From positions 1 to 64,000 of the forward strand of contig DATDFQ010000043.1 in NCBI GenBank assembly GCA_036522515.1: a stretch of DNA of 64,000 nt, given 5' to 3'. Made by a program: the position numbers and the translations under genes. Below are positions 55,914 to 64,000 of this stretch, in pieces; position 1 is the first letter of the stretch; every line of letters begins with the position of its first letter. Below the pieces are notes generated by a model, which was given only the letters and a program-made list of their open reading frames with translations, did no database searches and had not been told where the DNA came from. This DNA is from Bacteroidota bacterium (lineage in GTDB: Bacteria > Bacteroidota > Ignavibacteria > UBA10030 > SZUA-254).

Positions 55914-55992
55914 TGTCATCCTGAGCGAAGCGAAGGATCTCGATGGTCGGACAAACGAGATCCTTCGGTCGCTACGCTCCCTCAGGATGACA
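55914..55992. repeat. Paired inverted repeats (family B, TGTCATCCTGAG type)
   Basis: TGTCATCCTGAGCGAAGCG...GGATCTCG at the left and CGAGATCCTTCGGTCGC...CAGGATGACA at the right are inverted around a ~12-bp centre. It is the second copy of the element at 32009-32098. Confidence 0.8.
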
Positions 55993-56032
55993 CAGAGGAT
56001 GAACGTGAGGCACGCCCGGATTTGCGCGTTGT

Positions 56033-56061
56033 TTGACTAAAGGTATTTTTTTCACTATATT
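56033..56061 (+). promoter_or_regulatory. Promoter of the bc-complex operon
   Basis: TTGACT (56033-56038), a 17-bp spacer and TATATT (56056-56061), 45 bp before the Rieske gene. Confidence 0.65.
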
Positions 56062-56106
56062 TTTCCCGGTTGAAATCGGGTTTTACCCTCACTCATCAAT
56101 CGGGTA

Positions 56107-56772
56107 ATGGATACTCCCAGCGGGCCTCAGGCCGGGAACGAAGTTCCTTCTTCAGAAATAAGTCCCAAGAACCCTGCGGGCTCAACCGGCACTTCCGGCG
56201 CGCCAACCCCCGCCCCGCGGCCATCCCCGGCAGCGGCGGTGAAGAAACCGAAACAGGACAAACCCCCGGAGATCGATCTCGGCATCTGGCGCATCAGCCG
56301 CCGCAACTTTTTCTCTGTCGCGGGCTGGGCCGCCTTTTTTGTCTTTCTCGCCACCTCCACGATCGGCTCCCTCCGCATGATGTTCCCCAGGATCCTGTAC
56401 GAACCACCTTCCGCCTTCAAGGCCGGTTTTCCGCAGGATTACGTCGTGGGCGAAGTGAGCGAGAAGTACAAGGATGATTACCGTGTCTGGATCATCCGCG
56501 AGTCCGAGGGATTTTACGCCCTCTCCGCGATCTGCACCCATCTCGGCTGCACGCCGCGGTGGCTCGAGTCGGAGAACAAGTTCAAGTGCCCGTGTCACGG
56601 AAGCGGGTTCCGCCGGACCGGCATCAACTTCGAGGGACCTGCTCCCAGGCCCCTCGAACGGCTGAAAATCGTGCTCGCCGACGACGGGCAGATGCTGGTC
56701 GACCGGAACATCAAGTTTCTGTTTGAAAACGGCGATTGGGTCAAGCCGGATGCCTTCCTGAAATACACCTGA
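56107..56772 (+). CDS. Rieske 2Fe-2S subunit of a quinol:cytochrome c reductase
   Basis: This 221-residue protein has a Pro/Ala-rich N-terminal extension (1-55), a twin-arginine anchor ([24 protein letters not shown]) and a Rieske domain. The cluster ligands are C143 and H145 (CTHLGC) and C161 and H164 (CPCHGSGF), with the disulfide pair C148-C163. It transfers electrons from quinol to the cytochrome c partner. It heads an operon with two cytochrome b fragments and an octaheme cytochrome. Confidence 0.95.
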   Translation: MDTPSGPQAGNEVPSSEISPKNPAGSTGTSGAPTPAPRPSPAAAVKKPKQDKPPEIDLGIWRISRRNFFSVAGWAAFFVFLATSTIGSLRMMFPRILYEPPSAFKAGFPQDYVVGEVSEKYKDDYRVWIIRESEGFYALSAICTHLGCTPRWLESENKFKCPCHGSGFRRTGINFEGPAPRPLERLKIVLADDGQMLVDRNIKFLFENGDWVKPDAFLKYT

Positions 56773-56798
56773 TTGATGACGGTTTCCATGGGACGGTC

Positions 56799-57575
56799 AT
56801 GCTGAAAATACGCGAAAAGTTGCAGCAGACGGAAGTCTGGAAATCAATCTTCCGCCACAACTATCAGGACACCAACCGGAACCGCGCCCTCCAGATCGTC
56901 GACAATGTCTTTCTCCACCTTCATCCCGTCAGAATCCCGCGGCATGCGACCAATATCGGATTCACATGGGGGATGGGGGGGATCACCTTTCTCCTGTTCA
57001 TCGTCCTCACCATCACCGGCGTGATCCTGATGTTCTACTACCGCCCGGCGGCGGAGTATGCGTACGAGGATATGAAGTACCTGATGAACGATGTCGCCTT
57101 CGGCCCGCTGATCAGGAACATGCACCGCTGGGCCGCGCACGCCATGGTGATCACGGTCATGCTCCACATGTTCAGGGTGTTCCTCACCGGCTCCTACAAA
57201 CCTCCCCGGCAGTTTAACTGGGTGGTCGGAGTTCTCCTGCTCGTCCTGACGCTCCTCCTCAGTTTCACCGGATACCTTCTACCCTGGGACCAGCTCGCGA
57301 TCTGGGCGGTGACGGTCGGAACGAACATGGCCAGGGCCACACCCTTGCTCGGCCACCAGGGGCCCTTCGGCCCGCAGCTGGGAATGAAGATCGATAATGA
57401 TGTCCGGTTCGTTCTCCTCGGCGGGACGCAGGTAGGCCCGCCGACCTTGCTCCGCTTTTACGTGGGCCACTGCATCTTCCTCCCGTTGATCGCCTCTGTC
57501 TTCATGGCGGTCCACTTCTGGAGGATCCGCAAGGACGGGGGAATTTCGGGGCCCGCGGGCAAGGAGAAGGAATGA
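56799..57575 (+). CDS. Cytochrome b, N-terminal (b6-type) subunit
   Basis: This 258-residue four-helix subunit binds two b hemes. Paired His positions are visible in [21 protein letters not shown] and in [25 protein letters not shown], and the Qo-side [18 protein letters not shown] is conserved. The length and separation from the C-terminal part are those of the split b6/subunit IV arrangement. ATG 56799 is used because the frame before it overlaps the Rieske gene. Confidence 0.94.
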   Translation: MLKIREKLQQTEVWKSIFRHNYQDTNRNRALQIVDNVFLHLHPVRIPRHATNIGFTWGMGGITFLLFIVLTITGVILMFYYRPAAEYAYEDMKYLMNDVAFGPLIRNMHRWAAHAMVITVMLHMFRVFLTGSYKPPRQFNWVVGVLLLVLTLLLSFTGYLLPWDQLAIWAVTVGTNMARATPLLGHQGPFGPQLGMKIDNDVRFVLLGGTQVGPPTLLRFYVGHCIFLPLIASVFMAVHFWRIRKDGGISGPAGKEKE

Positions 57576-57600
57576 CAACCCCGACCGGCGGAGGAGCGGC

Positions 57601-58485
57601 ATGAACCACGTCTGGGAACTCGTCCGGAAGCCCGATAATATCCCGATCGTCGGGCTGCTGTTTCTGGTCATCGGATACACCTGGTGGTCGTTCCGGAAGG
57701 CCCTGAAAAACGACCGGCAGGGATTCCTCGACGAGGCGCGCCTGAACGAAAAGATCCAGGTCTGGCCGAATCTCGTCCGTGTGGAATTCCTCGCCGCGCT
57801 GTTTATCATGGTCATCCTCGTGTTCTGGTCCTTCCTCATCGATGCTCCGCTCGAAGAAGCGGCCAATCCGACGCTCACGCCGAACCCTTCGAAGGCGCCG
57901 TGGTATTTTCTGGGCCTGCAGGAAATGCTTGTCTACTTCGACCCCTGGATCGCGGGAGTGGTGATGCCGAGCCTGATCATCGTCGGCCTCATGGCGATCC
58001 CTTATATCGACGTGAACGAGAAGGGAAACGGCTACTATACCTACAAGGAAAGGAAGTTCTCCATCCTGACGTTTTGCGTCGGGTTCCTGATCCTCTGGGT
58101 GTCGCTGATCGTGCTCGGCACGTTCTGGCGGGGCCCCGGCTGGTATTTCTTTTTCCCCTGGCAGGAATGGGACACGCACCGGGTCGTGGCTCTCACCAAT
58201 GTCGATCTCTCCGAAGTCTTCGGAATCCACACACGGAACGCCGATTACAGCCTGAACCCCGCCGCGATCGCGTTCGGGGCGATCCTGATACTCGGGTACT
58301 ATTCGCTCGCCGGAATCTTCTGGTTCAAGAAGCGGAACGGGGAGCTGATGAAAAAGCTCGGATTCATGCGCTACAATATCGTGGCATTCCTGTTCCTTAC
58401 GATGGCCGCCCTCCCGATCAAGATGATTCTCCGGATCGCGTTTAACATCAAATACATCCTGGTTACCCCTTGGTTCAACATCTGA
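57601..58485 (+). CDS. Cytochrome b, C-terminal (subunit IV-like) subunit
   Basis: This 294-residue membrane protein contains NPTLTPNPSKAPWYFLGLQEML, the subunit IV/cyt b C-terminal signature near the Qo site (here with a Pro-x-x-Trp-Tyr motif replacing PEWY). About six to seven helices are predicted, more than the three of plant subunit IV. It completes the split cytochrome b with the preceding gene and lies 25 bp after it. Confidence 0.9.
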   Translation: MNHVWELVRKPDNIPIVGLLFLVIGYTWWSFRKALKNDRQGFLDEARLNEKIQVWPNLVRVEFLAALFIMVILVFWSFLIDAPLEEAANPTLTPNPSKAPWYFLGLQEMLVYFDPWIAGVVMPSLIIVGLMAIPYIDVNEKGNGYYTYKERKFSILTFCVGFLILWVSLIVLGTFWRGPGWYFFFPWQEWDTHRVVALTNVDLSEVFGIHTRNADYSLNPAAIAFGAILILGYYSLAGIFWFKKRNGELMKKLGFMRYNIVAFLFLTMAALPIKMILRIAFNIKYILVTPWFNI

Positions 58486-58507
58486 CCGCATCCGCCGGAT
58501 CCGCCGC

Positions 58508-61087
58508 ATGAAAGGATTGCTGAGCTACTTTTCCGCGCGAGCGGAAACTCCGATCGAGACGCGCAACTACGCGCAGGTCTACTTTATCCTTTCTGCCCTG
58601 CTCTTCATCGGGACGATGTGGTCGGTCCTCGACGAAGTATCGACGCGCCGCCCCTGGAAGGTGACACAGGAGGAGTATCTGACGCTCGACGAGCAGAGGT
58701 GGCAGGACCGGCTCAAAGAGGCGGAATCTGCATTCGATTCGGCGTCGTATGTGCAGGCAAGTTCCGAACTGTCGGAGGCCCAGAAGAAGCTCGGCTCCCC
58801 CGAGGTCCAGAACCTCCAGGCGGATATCAACCGGCTTGAAGAGCAACTCCTCGATGCCAACCGGGACTTCACGTTCGCGAAGAGCCGGGGGGACGAGGCG
58901 TACTATTTTTGGAAAAAATCGATCCATGAGGGGCAGGAAGACCAGGGGTACCGGGACAAAGTACGGGAACTCACCGCCCTGATGGCGACCTATAACGCGC
59001 GGGTGGAAGCGCTCACCACACGGCATGACTCCCTCCAGCGGATCGTGAACGGCTATAAGAACGACGTCAAGGGCGTCCAGTCGAAGATCAAAACGCTCTA
59101 TACTTCCATCGACCTCGCCAAATCGAAGATAGACCGGGCGAAGGGATCGAGCATCCTGATCCGGCAGGTCATGCTGAATGGTTTTGACCGTTCGAACTTC
59201 GGAATCCCCAAGGCGCGCATCGACCGGTGCCAGACCTGCCACATGGGGTGGAAGGAAGAAGTCATGGGGGACGCTCCGCAACCGTACACCAAGCATCCGC
59301 TCCCCGAGTTATTGAAGATCCACAATCCCGAGGTTGCCGGATGCACTTCCTGCCATCACGGGCAGGGAGCCGCGCTCACTGCGGGTTCGGCGCACGGCGA
59401 CGCCGACAAGTACTGGGAATGGCCGTTGTTGAAGGGGAAGGAAGTCTACGCCTCGTGCAACAGCTGCCACGCGGACGAATCGTACGTGAAGTATGGCGAC
59501 CGGTTGAACAAGGCCAAGCAGATGCTCGCCGAATCGGGTTGCTTCGGGTGCCATGAAATCAAAGGCTTCCTCGATCTCCAGAAGATCGGACCCGAACTGA
59601 ACCAACTGAATGTCAAAGCCAAGAGCGACTGGATTTTCCGCTGGGTGCGCAATCCGAAGGATTATAATCCCCACACCCGGATGCCGAACTTCAGGTTTTC
59701 AGACGACGATGCGGCGGCGATCACCGCATTCCTCTGGAAGACCGGGTCGGACGGATCGTTCCATCCGAGAAAGGGGATCAGCGCCGGGGGGGACGCCTCG
59801 CGGGGGAAAGGACTGGTGGAAACCGTCGGATGCAAGGGCTGCCACGTCGTCGCCGACGACCTGCGCATGCGCCAGGCCCGGGGATTCTCCTATGACGTGG
59901 CTCCGGAGCTGAGCCGGGCGGGGAGCAAGCTCGATCCGGATTGGATCTTTGAATGGATCAAAGACCCGCGCGCGTACAGGCCCGCCACCCGGATGCCGAA
60001 CCTTCGCCTGACCGATCAGGAGGCGCGCGATATCGTCGCCTATCTTTCGACGTTGAAAGACGACCGGCAATTCGAGCGCAAGGCGATCGCGCTCGATTCG
60101 CCCGAACTGATCAAGCGCGGGGACAAGCTGATCCGGGAGTACGGCTGCTCGGGTTGCCATGCGATCAAGGGGATGGAAAAGGAAGGGCGTGTCAGCGTGG
60201 CCCTCTCGAACATCGGGCGGAAACGGGTGGATGAAATCGATTTCGGAGACACCAAAGTTCCGCACACCTGGGACGACTGGATCTTCGGAAAGCTGACCGA
60301 CTCCCGCATGTACGCGACAGAACGCATTGTTTCCAAAATGCCGGTCTTCGCGTTTGCCGACAGCGAGAAGATCGTTCTCCGCACGCTTCTGCGCGGATTG
60401 ACGAAGGACGTTCCGGAAGAGGCATTCCAGCGCCCCTTCGATAAGAACCTGCAGGCCATCGAAGCCGGGCGCCGCCAGACGCAGTACTACAACTGCATCA
60501 ACTGCCACCAGATCGAGGAGGTCGGAGGAGCGATCAGAGCAACGCTCGACGACGAGGGTTTTGCGCCCCCCTACCTTCTCCCCGAAGGGTCGAAGGTCCA
60601 GGAGCCGTGGCTCCACGAATTCCTGAGCGGGCCGACGCCCGTCCGGCCGTGGCTGAAGATCCGGATGCCGACGTTCAGTCTCACCGATGACGAGATAGGC
60701 ACCATCACGCGGTATTTTCTTGCGCTGCACAGGAAAGAGCTCGAGGTGCGGGAATATCAAAACATACCGCTGGAGCCGAAATACCTTGTGAACGGCAAGA
60801 AGCTCTTCGAGGACTACCAGTGCCTCAGTTGCCATACCACGGGGAAAATCCCCGAAGGGAAGTCGCCCTCCGACCTCGCGCCAAACCTCGCGCTCGCCAA
60901 GACAAGGCTCAAGCCGGAATGGATCCTTGACTGGATCGCACGCCCCGATTCCATCCAGCCAAACACCCGGATGCCGAACTTTTTCCCCGATATGCAGGCC
61001 GCAGACACCACAATTCTGGCCGGGGACGCCCGGGAGCAGATCAAGGCCCTGCGGGATTACCTCTGGACGGTCGCAAAATCGAAGTAG
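58508..61087 (+). CDS. Octaheme c-type cytochrome of the bc-type complex
   Basis: This 859-residue protein has one N-terminal membrane anchor (VYFILSALLFIGTMW, about 25-40) and a predicted coiled coil (about 55-215). Eight CXXCH heme c sites start at residues 241, 279, 317, 345, 442, 547, 663 and 772. At least four cytochrome-c-I-like modules are visible, each with a W-(I/L)-x-x-(W/F) segment and a possible Met ligand (RMPNF, RMPNL, RMPTF). It probably accepts electrons from the Rieske subunit in place of cytochrome c1 or f. No terminal oxidase gene is nearby. Confidence 0.88.
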   Translation: MKGLLSYFSARAETPIETRNYAQVYFILSALLFIGTMWSVLDEVSTRRPWKVTQEEYLTLDEQRWQDRLKEAESAFDSASYVQASSELSEAQKKLGSPEVQNLQADINRLEEQLLDANRDFTFAKSRGDEAYYFWKKSIHEGQEDQGYRDKVRELTALMATYNARVEALTTRHDSLQRIVNGYKNDVKGVQSKIKTLYTSIDLAKSKIDRAKGSSILIRQVMLNGFDRSNFGIPKARIDRCQTCHMGWKEEVMGDAPQPYTKHPLPELLKIHNPEVAGCTSCHHGQGAALTAGSAHGDADKYWEWPLLKGKEVYASCNSCHADESYVKYGDRLNKAKQMLAESGCFGCHEIKGFLDLQKIGPELNQLNVKAKSDWIFRWVRNPKDYNPHTRMPNFRFSDDDAAAITAFLWKTGSDGSFHPRKGISAGGDASRGKGLVETVGCKGCHVVADDLRMRQARGFSYDVAPELSRAGSKLDPDWIFEWIKDPRAYRPATRMPNLRLTDQEARDIVAYLSTLKDDRQFERKAIALDSPELIKRGDKLIREYGCSGCHAIKGMEKEGRVSVALSNIGRKRVDEIDFGDTKVPHTWDDWIFGKLTDSRMYATERIVSKMPVFAFADSEKIVLRTLLRGLTKDVPEEAFQRPFDKNLQAIEAGRRQTQYYNCINCHQIEEVGGAIRATLDDEGFAPPYLLPEGSKVQEPWLHEFLSGPTPVRPWLKIRMPTFSLTDDEIGTITRYFLALHRKELEVREYQNIPLEPKYLVNGKKLFEDYQCLSCHTTGKIPEGKSPSDLAPNLALAKTRLKPEWILDWIARPDSIQPNTRMPNFFPDMQAADTTILAGDAREQIKALRDYLWTVAKSK

Positions 61088-61385
61088 GGGGGGCCGTACC
61101 AGACGCTTTCCCCGTTCGAATCCCGCCTTTTTGCCTCACATTAATTTTTGGTAATCTCATTGACAATTGGATTTATTTTAGGTAGGTTTATTCCGGGAGG
61201 TTAATGGGCTTCAGGTACCTGTAACACCGCTTAAGAACTTGTCAATGATTTTCTGGGGGAATTCGTGACGATTCGTGATCGCGGGATGTCTGTCGGTGGA
61301 AACCTATGTCACCGAAACGTCTTCCTCCTCGCCTTGCAATTTCAGTTCGCCATCACCCATCTCACCTTCAGAAAGGAGTCACGCC
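61088..61385. other. Intergenic region with one promoter
   Basis: The only signal I recognise in these ~300 bp is the TTGACA-type promoter at 61160-61188. The ~190-bp leader after it shows no clear riboswitch or open frame. Confidence 0.4.
61160..61188 (+). promoter_or_regulatory. Sigma-70-type promoter of the sorted secreted-protein gene
   Basis: TTGACA (61160-61165), a 17-bp spacer and TAGGTT (61183-61188). The leader to the ATG at 61386 would be about 190 nt. Confidence 0.5.
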
Positions 61386-62885
61386 ATGAGTCTTGAGCGC
61401 CTCACCCGCCAAGCGTTAGCGCTGATTCTCCTTACCGCCTCTCTGCAGCTTGCTCTCAGCGCGCGCGGTCCGGAGAAGAAAAGTTCGGTCGCATCACCTT
61501 CCATTGTGGTAGATACGACAAAGTACCGGACCGGAACGTACCTCGATTGGGCGGACGCCCGGGACTCCAAGCATAAGCGAAAGTCGGAGAAGCCCAAGCC
61601 GAACGGAATCGATTTCAAGTTCCATCTCAACGCGCCGGGAAGTTCGACGGCTCTGACGCTGGACTTTTCAATGTTCACGACCGGAAGCCTTCACCAGGAC
61701 TCGGCAAATACTCCCCCTGTGTTGACATGGGATAGCGTGAAGAGCGTCACCTACACGCCGGTGTCGCCCATCGGAGGCGGAACGTTGTTCATCGCCGAAG
61801 GCCGCGGCCTGAAGGGGAAACCCCTCAAGGTAAAGTTCACGTGGTTGACCTCCCCCAAGAAAACGAAGGGCCCTCTGGCCGACAGCCTGTTCGATTTCAG
61901 CATTCTCCGCCTCCCCATGCCCAACCTGAATAACGTCGGAGAGGATATTTACGGCGGGGTGAAGCAAACATCGGTTCAATTGAATGTCGGAATCACGGGC
62001 GATCCGCTCGGTGCGCACACCGTCTATCTCCCCAAATACAAGGATGTGCAGAAATCTCTTGTGAAAGAGCACAAGGGGGGCGACATTTATCACGCAGCTC
62101 CGCCCCGGACCATCGATAATTTCGACAAGAACGGGAAACCGATTTTGAAGCGCCAGAAGGGATTGCCGCCCGACAAGCACAGCAACATCCTCTTCGCCGA
62201 TCAACTCGCGCTCAAGCTCAACATTGCGGCGAGCGATTCGGGAGACTTCCCTCCGGGCTTCGGAGACCTGATTTACAACAATCTGCTCGACGTCACGCCC
62301 TTCAACGGGTTGGACCTCCGCACGATCGCGATTCACGTCGACAGTTTCCTCGCCAGGTCTGCGACTCCCTTCGGTGTCACCGACTCGAACGTCTACCTGC
62401 GGATCCTGACGAATCTCGACACCGCCTTCTCGGGCCCTTTCGATACGATTTCGTGGAGCGGGGATAATGTGATCTGCACGGGTGTCAAACCCATTTTCCA
62501 GGTTCCGTACCTCCATGCAGGCCCGAACGCGCAACCTGTAACCAGGGGCCCGGCGCATCATAACCCGGCGCATTACCTCCCGTCGGTCTTCTCCCTGCGG
62601 CAGAACTACCCCAATCCGTTCAACCCCACGACGGTCATCGAATTCGAGCTCGCACAGGAAGCGATCGTGACCGTGAAGGTCTACAATATCGTGGGCCAGG
62701 AAGTCGCGACCCTGCTCGATCGCCAATCGATGGACGAGGGAGAGCAGGAAGTATCCTTCGATGCGAGGAACATGCCGTCGGGCGTCTATTTCTACCGTCT
62801 TATCGCCAGCGGCATAGGGGATCCCGAGGAGGGGATCGCCGCCCGCACGTTCGTGAGCGTCAAGAAGATGCTCCTTCTGAAGTAA
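61386..62885 (+). CDS. Secreted protein with T9SS type A sorting domain
   Basis: This 499-residue protein has a signal peptide (ALALILLTASLQLALSARG). The beta-rich body (about 30-400) has no recognised domain. The C-terminal ~85 residues start FSLRQNYPNPFNPTTVIEFEL and include TVKVYNIVGQEVATLL and PSGVYFYRL, the classic type A sorting signal of type IX secretion. It is thus probably exported and attached to, or released from, the surface. The gene is monocistronic, with its own promoter and a strong terminator. Confidence 0.85.
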   Translation: MSLERLTRQALALILLTASLQLALSARGPEKKSSVASPSIVVDTTKYRTGTYLDWADARDSKHKRKSEKPKPNGIDFKFHLNAPGSSTALTLDFSMFTTGSLHQDSANTPPVLTWDSVKSVTYTPVSPIGGGTLFIAEGRGLKGKPLKVKFTWLTSPKKTKGPLADSLFDFSILRLPMPNLNNVGEDIYGGVKQTSVQLNVGITGDPLGAHTVYLPKYKDVQKSLVKEHKGGDIYHAAPPRTIDNFDKNGKPILKRQKGLPPDKHSNILFADQLALKLNIAASDSGDFPPGFGDLIYNNLLDVTPFNGLDLRTIAIHVDSFLARSATPFGVTDSNVYLRILTNLDTAFSGPFDTISWSGDNVICTGVKPIFQVPYLHAGPNAQPVTRGPAHHNPAHYLPSVFSLRQNYPNPFNPTTVIEFELAQEAIVTVKVYNIVGQEVATLLDRQSMDEGEQEVSFDARNMPSGVYFYRLIASGIGDPEEGIAARTFVSVKKMLLLK

Positions 62886-62926
62886 CGCTCCGCCGCCCGC
62901 ATGATTGCGGGCTCCCCGGAAATCAA

Positions 62927-62965
62927 AAACCCCAGCCTGACGGAATCAGGCTGGGGTTTGTTTTT
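62927..62965. terminator. Bidirectional rho-independent terminator
   Basis: AAACCCCAGCCTGA (62927-62940) and TCAGGCTGGGGTTT (62946-62959) form a perfect 14-bp stem with a 5-nt loop. T-runs follow on both strands. It separates the convergent sorted-protein and punA genes. Confidence 0.9.
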
Positions 62966-62983
62966 AAGGTCGCCACCCCCGCG

Positions 62984-63814
62984 TCAGACCCCGGCCTTGC
63001 CAACTGCGGCAACGAACCCGTTCAACAGCGACTCCAGGGGCTTCTTCACCCGCGCGGCGACTTCCGTCACCTCCGCGTGCGTCAGTTTCTCCTCCCCGAT
63101 GCCGGTGGCGTGGTTCGTGATGCAGGAAATCCCGGCCACCCGCATACCCAGGGCGTGGGCGAGGGATGCCTCATTGACCGTCGACATCCCGATCGCGTCT
63201 CCGCCGGCGCGCCGGATCATTTCCACCTCCGCGGCGGTCTCGTAACTCGGCCCCTTGATGCCGCAGTAGACACCCTGCCTGAGCTCGATTCCCCGCTCCT
63301 TTCCCACGCCGGCGATGATGCCCTGCAAACCGCCGTCGTACAGGTTCGCCCCCCGGCCGGGGAGAGGCGCGGCCCGGAGCGGATTCTCGAATGTAAGGTT
63401 GATCTGGTCGGTGATCAGCATCAGGTCCGCCGGTTGGAAGTTCCGGTTGACCCCGCCGGCGGCATTCGTCATGAGAAGCACCCTGATCCCGAGCTTCTGC
63501 GCGACCCGGATCGGAAAGAGAACCGACTCGAGATCCCCGGATTCGTAAAAATGCACCCTCCCCTGGAACACCATGAGGGAGACCCCGTTGAGCTTACCGC
63601 AGATGATCGCGCCGTTGTGCCCCTGGACCGTCGAGCGGGGGTAATGAGGAATTGAATCGTTCTGCACCGCGGTGGAGGAGCGGAGCGTCGCGCCAAACTC
63701 TCCCATCCCCGATCCGAGTATGATCCCGATCTTCGGGCGGTAGGAAACGATCGAGCGGATATGCCCCGCGGCTTCCTCGACCCGGATTGCCAACTCTTTC
63801 CCCCTCTCAGTCAC
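62984..63814 (-). CDS. punA: Purine-nucleoside phosphorylase
   Basis: This 276-residue trimeric-type PNP splits purine (deoxy)nucleosides with phosphate. It has IGIILGSGMGEFG (phosphate loop), VQGHNGAIICGKLNG, RVHFYES, VLLMTNAAGGVN, GVYCGIKGPSYETAAEVEMIRRAGGDAIGMSTVNEASLA and the base-binding SCITNHATG. It starts at GTG 63814, 9 bp after the stop of a nucleoside-type ABC permease, which supports a joint purine salvage role. Confidence 0.95.
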   Translation of the reverse strand: MTERGKELAIRVEEAAGHIRSIVSYRPKIGIILGSGMGEFGATLRSSTAVQNDSIPHYPRSTVQGHNGAIICGKLNGVSLMVFQGRVHFYESGDLESVLFPIRVAQKLGIRVLLMTNAAGGVNRNFQPADLMLITDQINLTFENPLRAAPLPGRGANLYDGGLQGIIAGVGKERGIELRQGVYCGIKGPSYETAAEVEMIRRAGGDAIGMSTVNEASLAHALGMRVAGISCITNHATGIGEEKLTHAEVTEVAARVKKPLESLLNGFVAAVGKAGV

Positions 63815-63823
63815 GGGCGTTCC

Positions 63824-64000
63824 TCACGAGGCCTCTTTTTCGTAAGGCACGCCGTCCGCCGCGGGGGGAGTGGATCGCCCGATGAAACCGGCGAGGACGA
63901 TCATGGTCAATACGTAGGGGATCATCTGGATGAGCTGCAGGTAGCGCGAGGAGGTCTGAAGCTGTATGGTGAGAGTCTCGGCGAGTCCGAAGAGGAGGGC
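63824..64000 (-). CDS. ABC transporter permease, nucleoside/BMP type (C-terminal part)
   Basis: The last 58 codons of a gene that continues beyond the window end. The sequence SRYLQLIQMIPYVLTMIVLAG is followed by a GRSTPPAADGVPYEKE tail. The final membrane helix and PYEKE end are typical of the second permease of nucleoside (NupQ/YufQ-type) ABC importers. It lies just upstream of punA on the same strand. Confidence 0.8.
   Translation of the reverse strand, partial: ALLFGLAETLTIQLQTSSRYLQLIQMIPYVLTMIVLAGFIGRSTPPAADGVPYEKEAS

Noticed and set aside
1..64000. CRISPR arrays, rRNA genes, prophage or a replication origin
   Set aside because: No regularly spaced direct repeats, rRNA signature sequences, phage structural genes or DnaA-box clusters were seen.

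Overview
The window is a high-GC chromosome segment, roughly 60% GC with strong G/C at third codon positions. It reads as a Gram-negative member of the FCB superphylum, most likely the Ignavibacteria/Kryptonia side of Bacteroidota. The supporting signs are a type-IX-secretion-like C-terminal sorting domain (QNYPNPFNPTT), a PorV/PorQ-family protein, a TonB receptor with a carboxypeptidase-regulatory N-domain, a bacillithiol-synthesis gene (bshC), separate GluRS and GlnRS, and a Rieske/split-cytochrome-b complex with a multiheme cytochrome. No rRNA, CRISPR array or prophage was seen. The taxonomic call is inference.

Layout. 1-1.6 kb: a DDE-transposase insertion sequence with doubled terminal repeats, ending 4 bp from the stop codon of an export operon. 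1.6-6.1 kb (minus): a MacB-like efflux operon (adaptor, ATPase, two FtsX-type permeases) behind a near-consensus sigma-54 promoter and a palindromic upstream site. 6.2-7.6 kb: a TPR/coiled-coil response regulator. 8.1-9.8 kb: tRNA-Leu, a small secreted protein, Maf and a free-standing B12-binding mutase subunit. 9.8-14.4 kb (minus): family-B DNA polymerase, slipin, NfeD protease, tRNA-Ser(GGA). 14.48-14.59 kb: a candidate small RNA with its own promoter and terminator. 14.95-26.6 kb: a very compact seven-gene operon of secreted, lipoprotein and outer-membrane proteins. 26.7-43.6 kb: tRNA-Ser(GCU), gltX-glnS, folB-folK-deoxynucleoside kinase, nadA, a GH76-like protein, the mutase large subunit, a UbiA-type prenyltransferase, DUF362, an EamA transporter, acyP, ispF, PAP2, lnt, threonine aldolase and a thioesterase. 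43.8-54 kb: the translation/RNA operon rimP-nusA-infB-rbfA-ribF-rpsO-pnp, then gpmI. 54.2-55.8 kb: bshC (minus). 56.1-61.1 kb: an alternative bc-type complex with an octaheme cytochrome. 61.4-62.9 kb: a sorted secreted protein. 62.98-64 kb: purine nucleoside phosphorylase and the end of a nucleoside-type ABC permease.

Intergenic DNA carries two families of paired inverted repeats. Many promoters follow TTGAnn-N17-TAnnTT, and several sit so close to the start codon that the mRNAs would be leaderless. The most interesting leads are the surface operon, the sigma-54 export operon, the candidate small RNA, the octaheme bc partner, and repeat units that supply gene stop codons. Start sites marked as TTG or GTG are inferred; all functional calls come from motif reading, not database searches.
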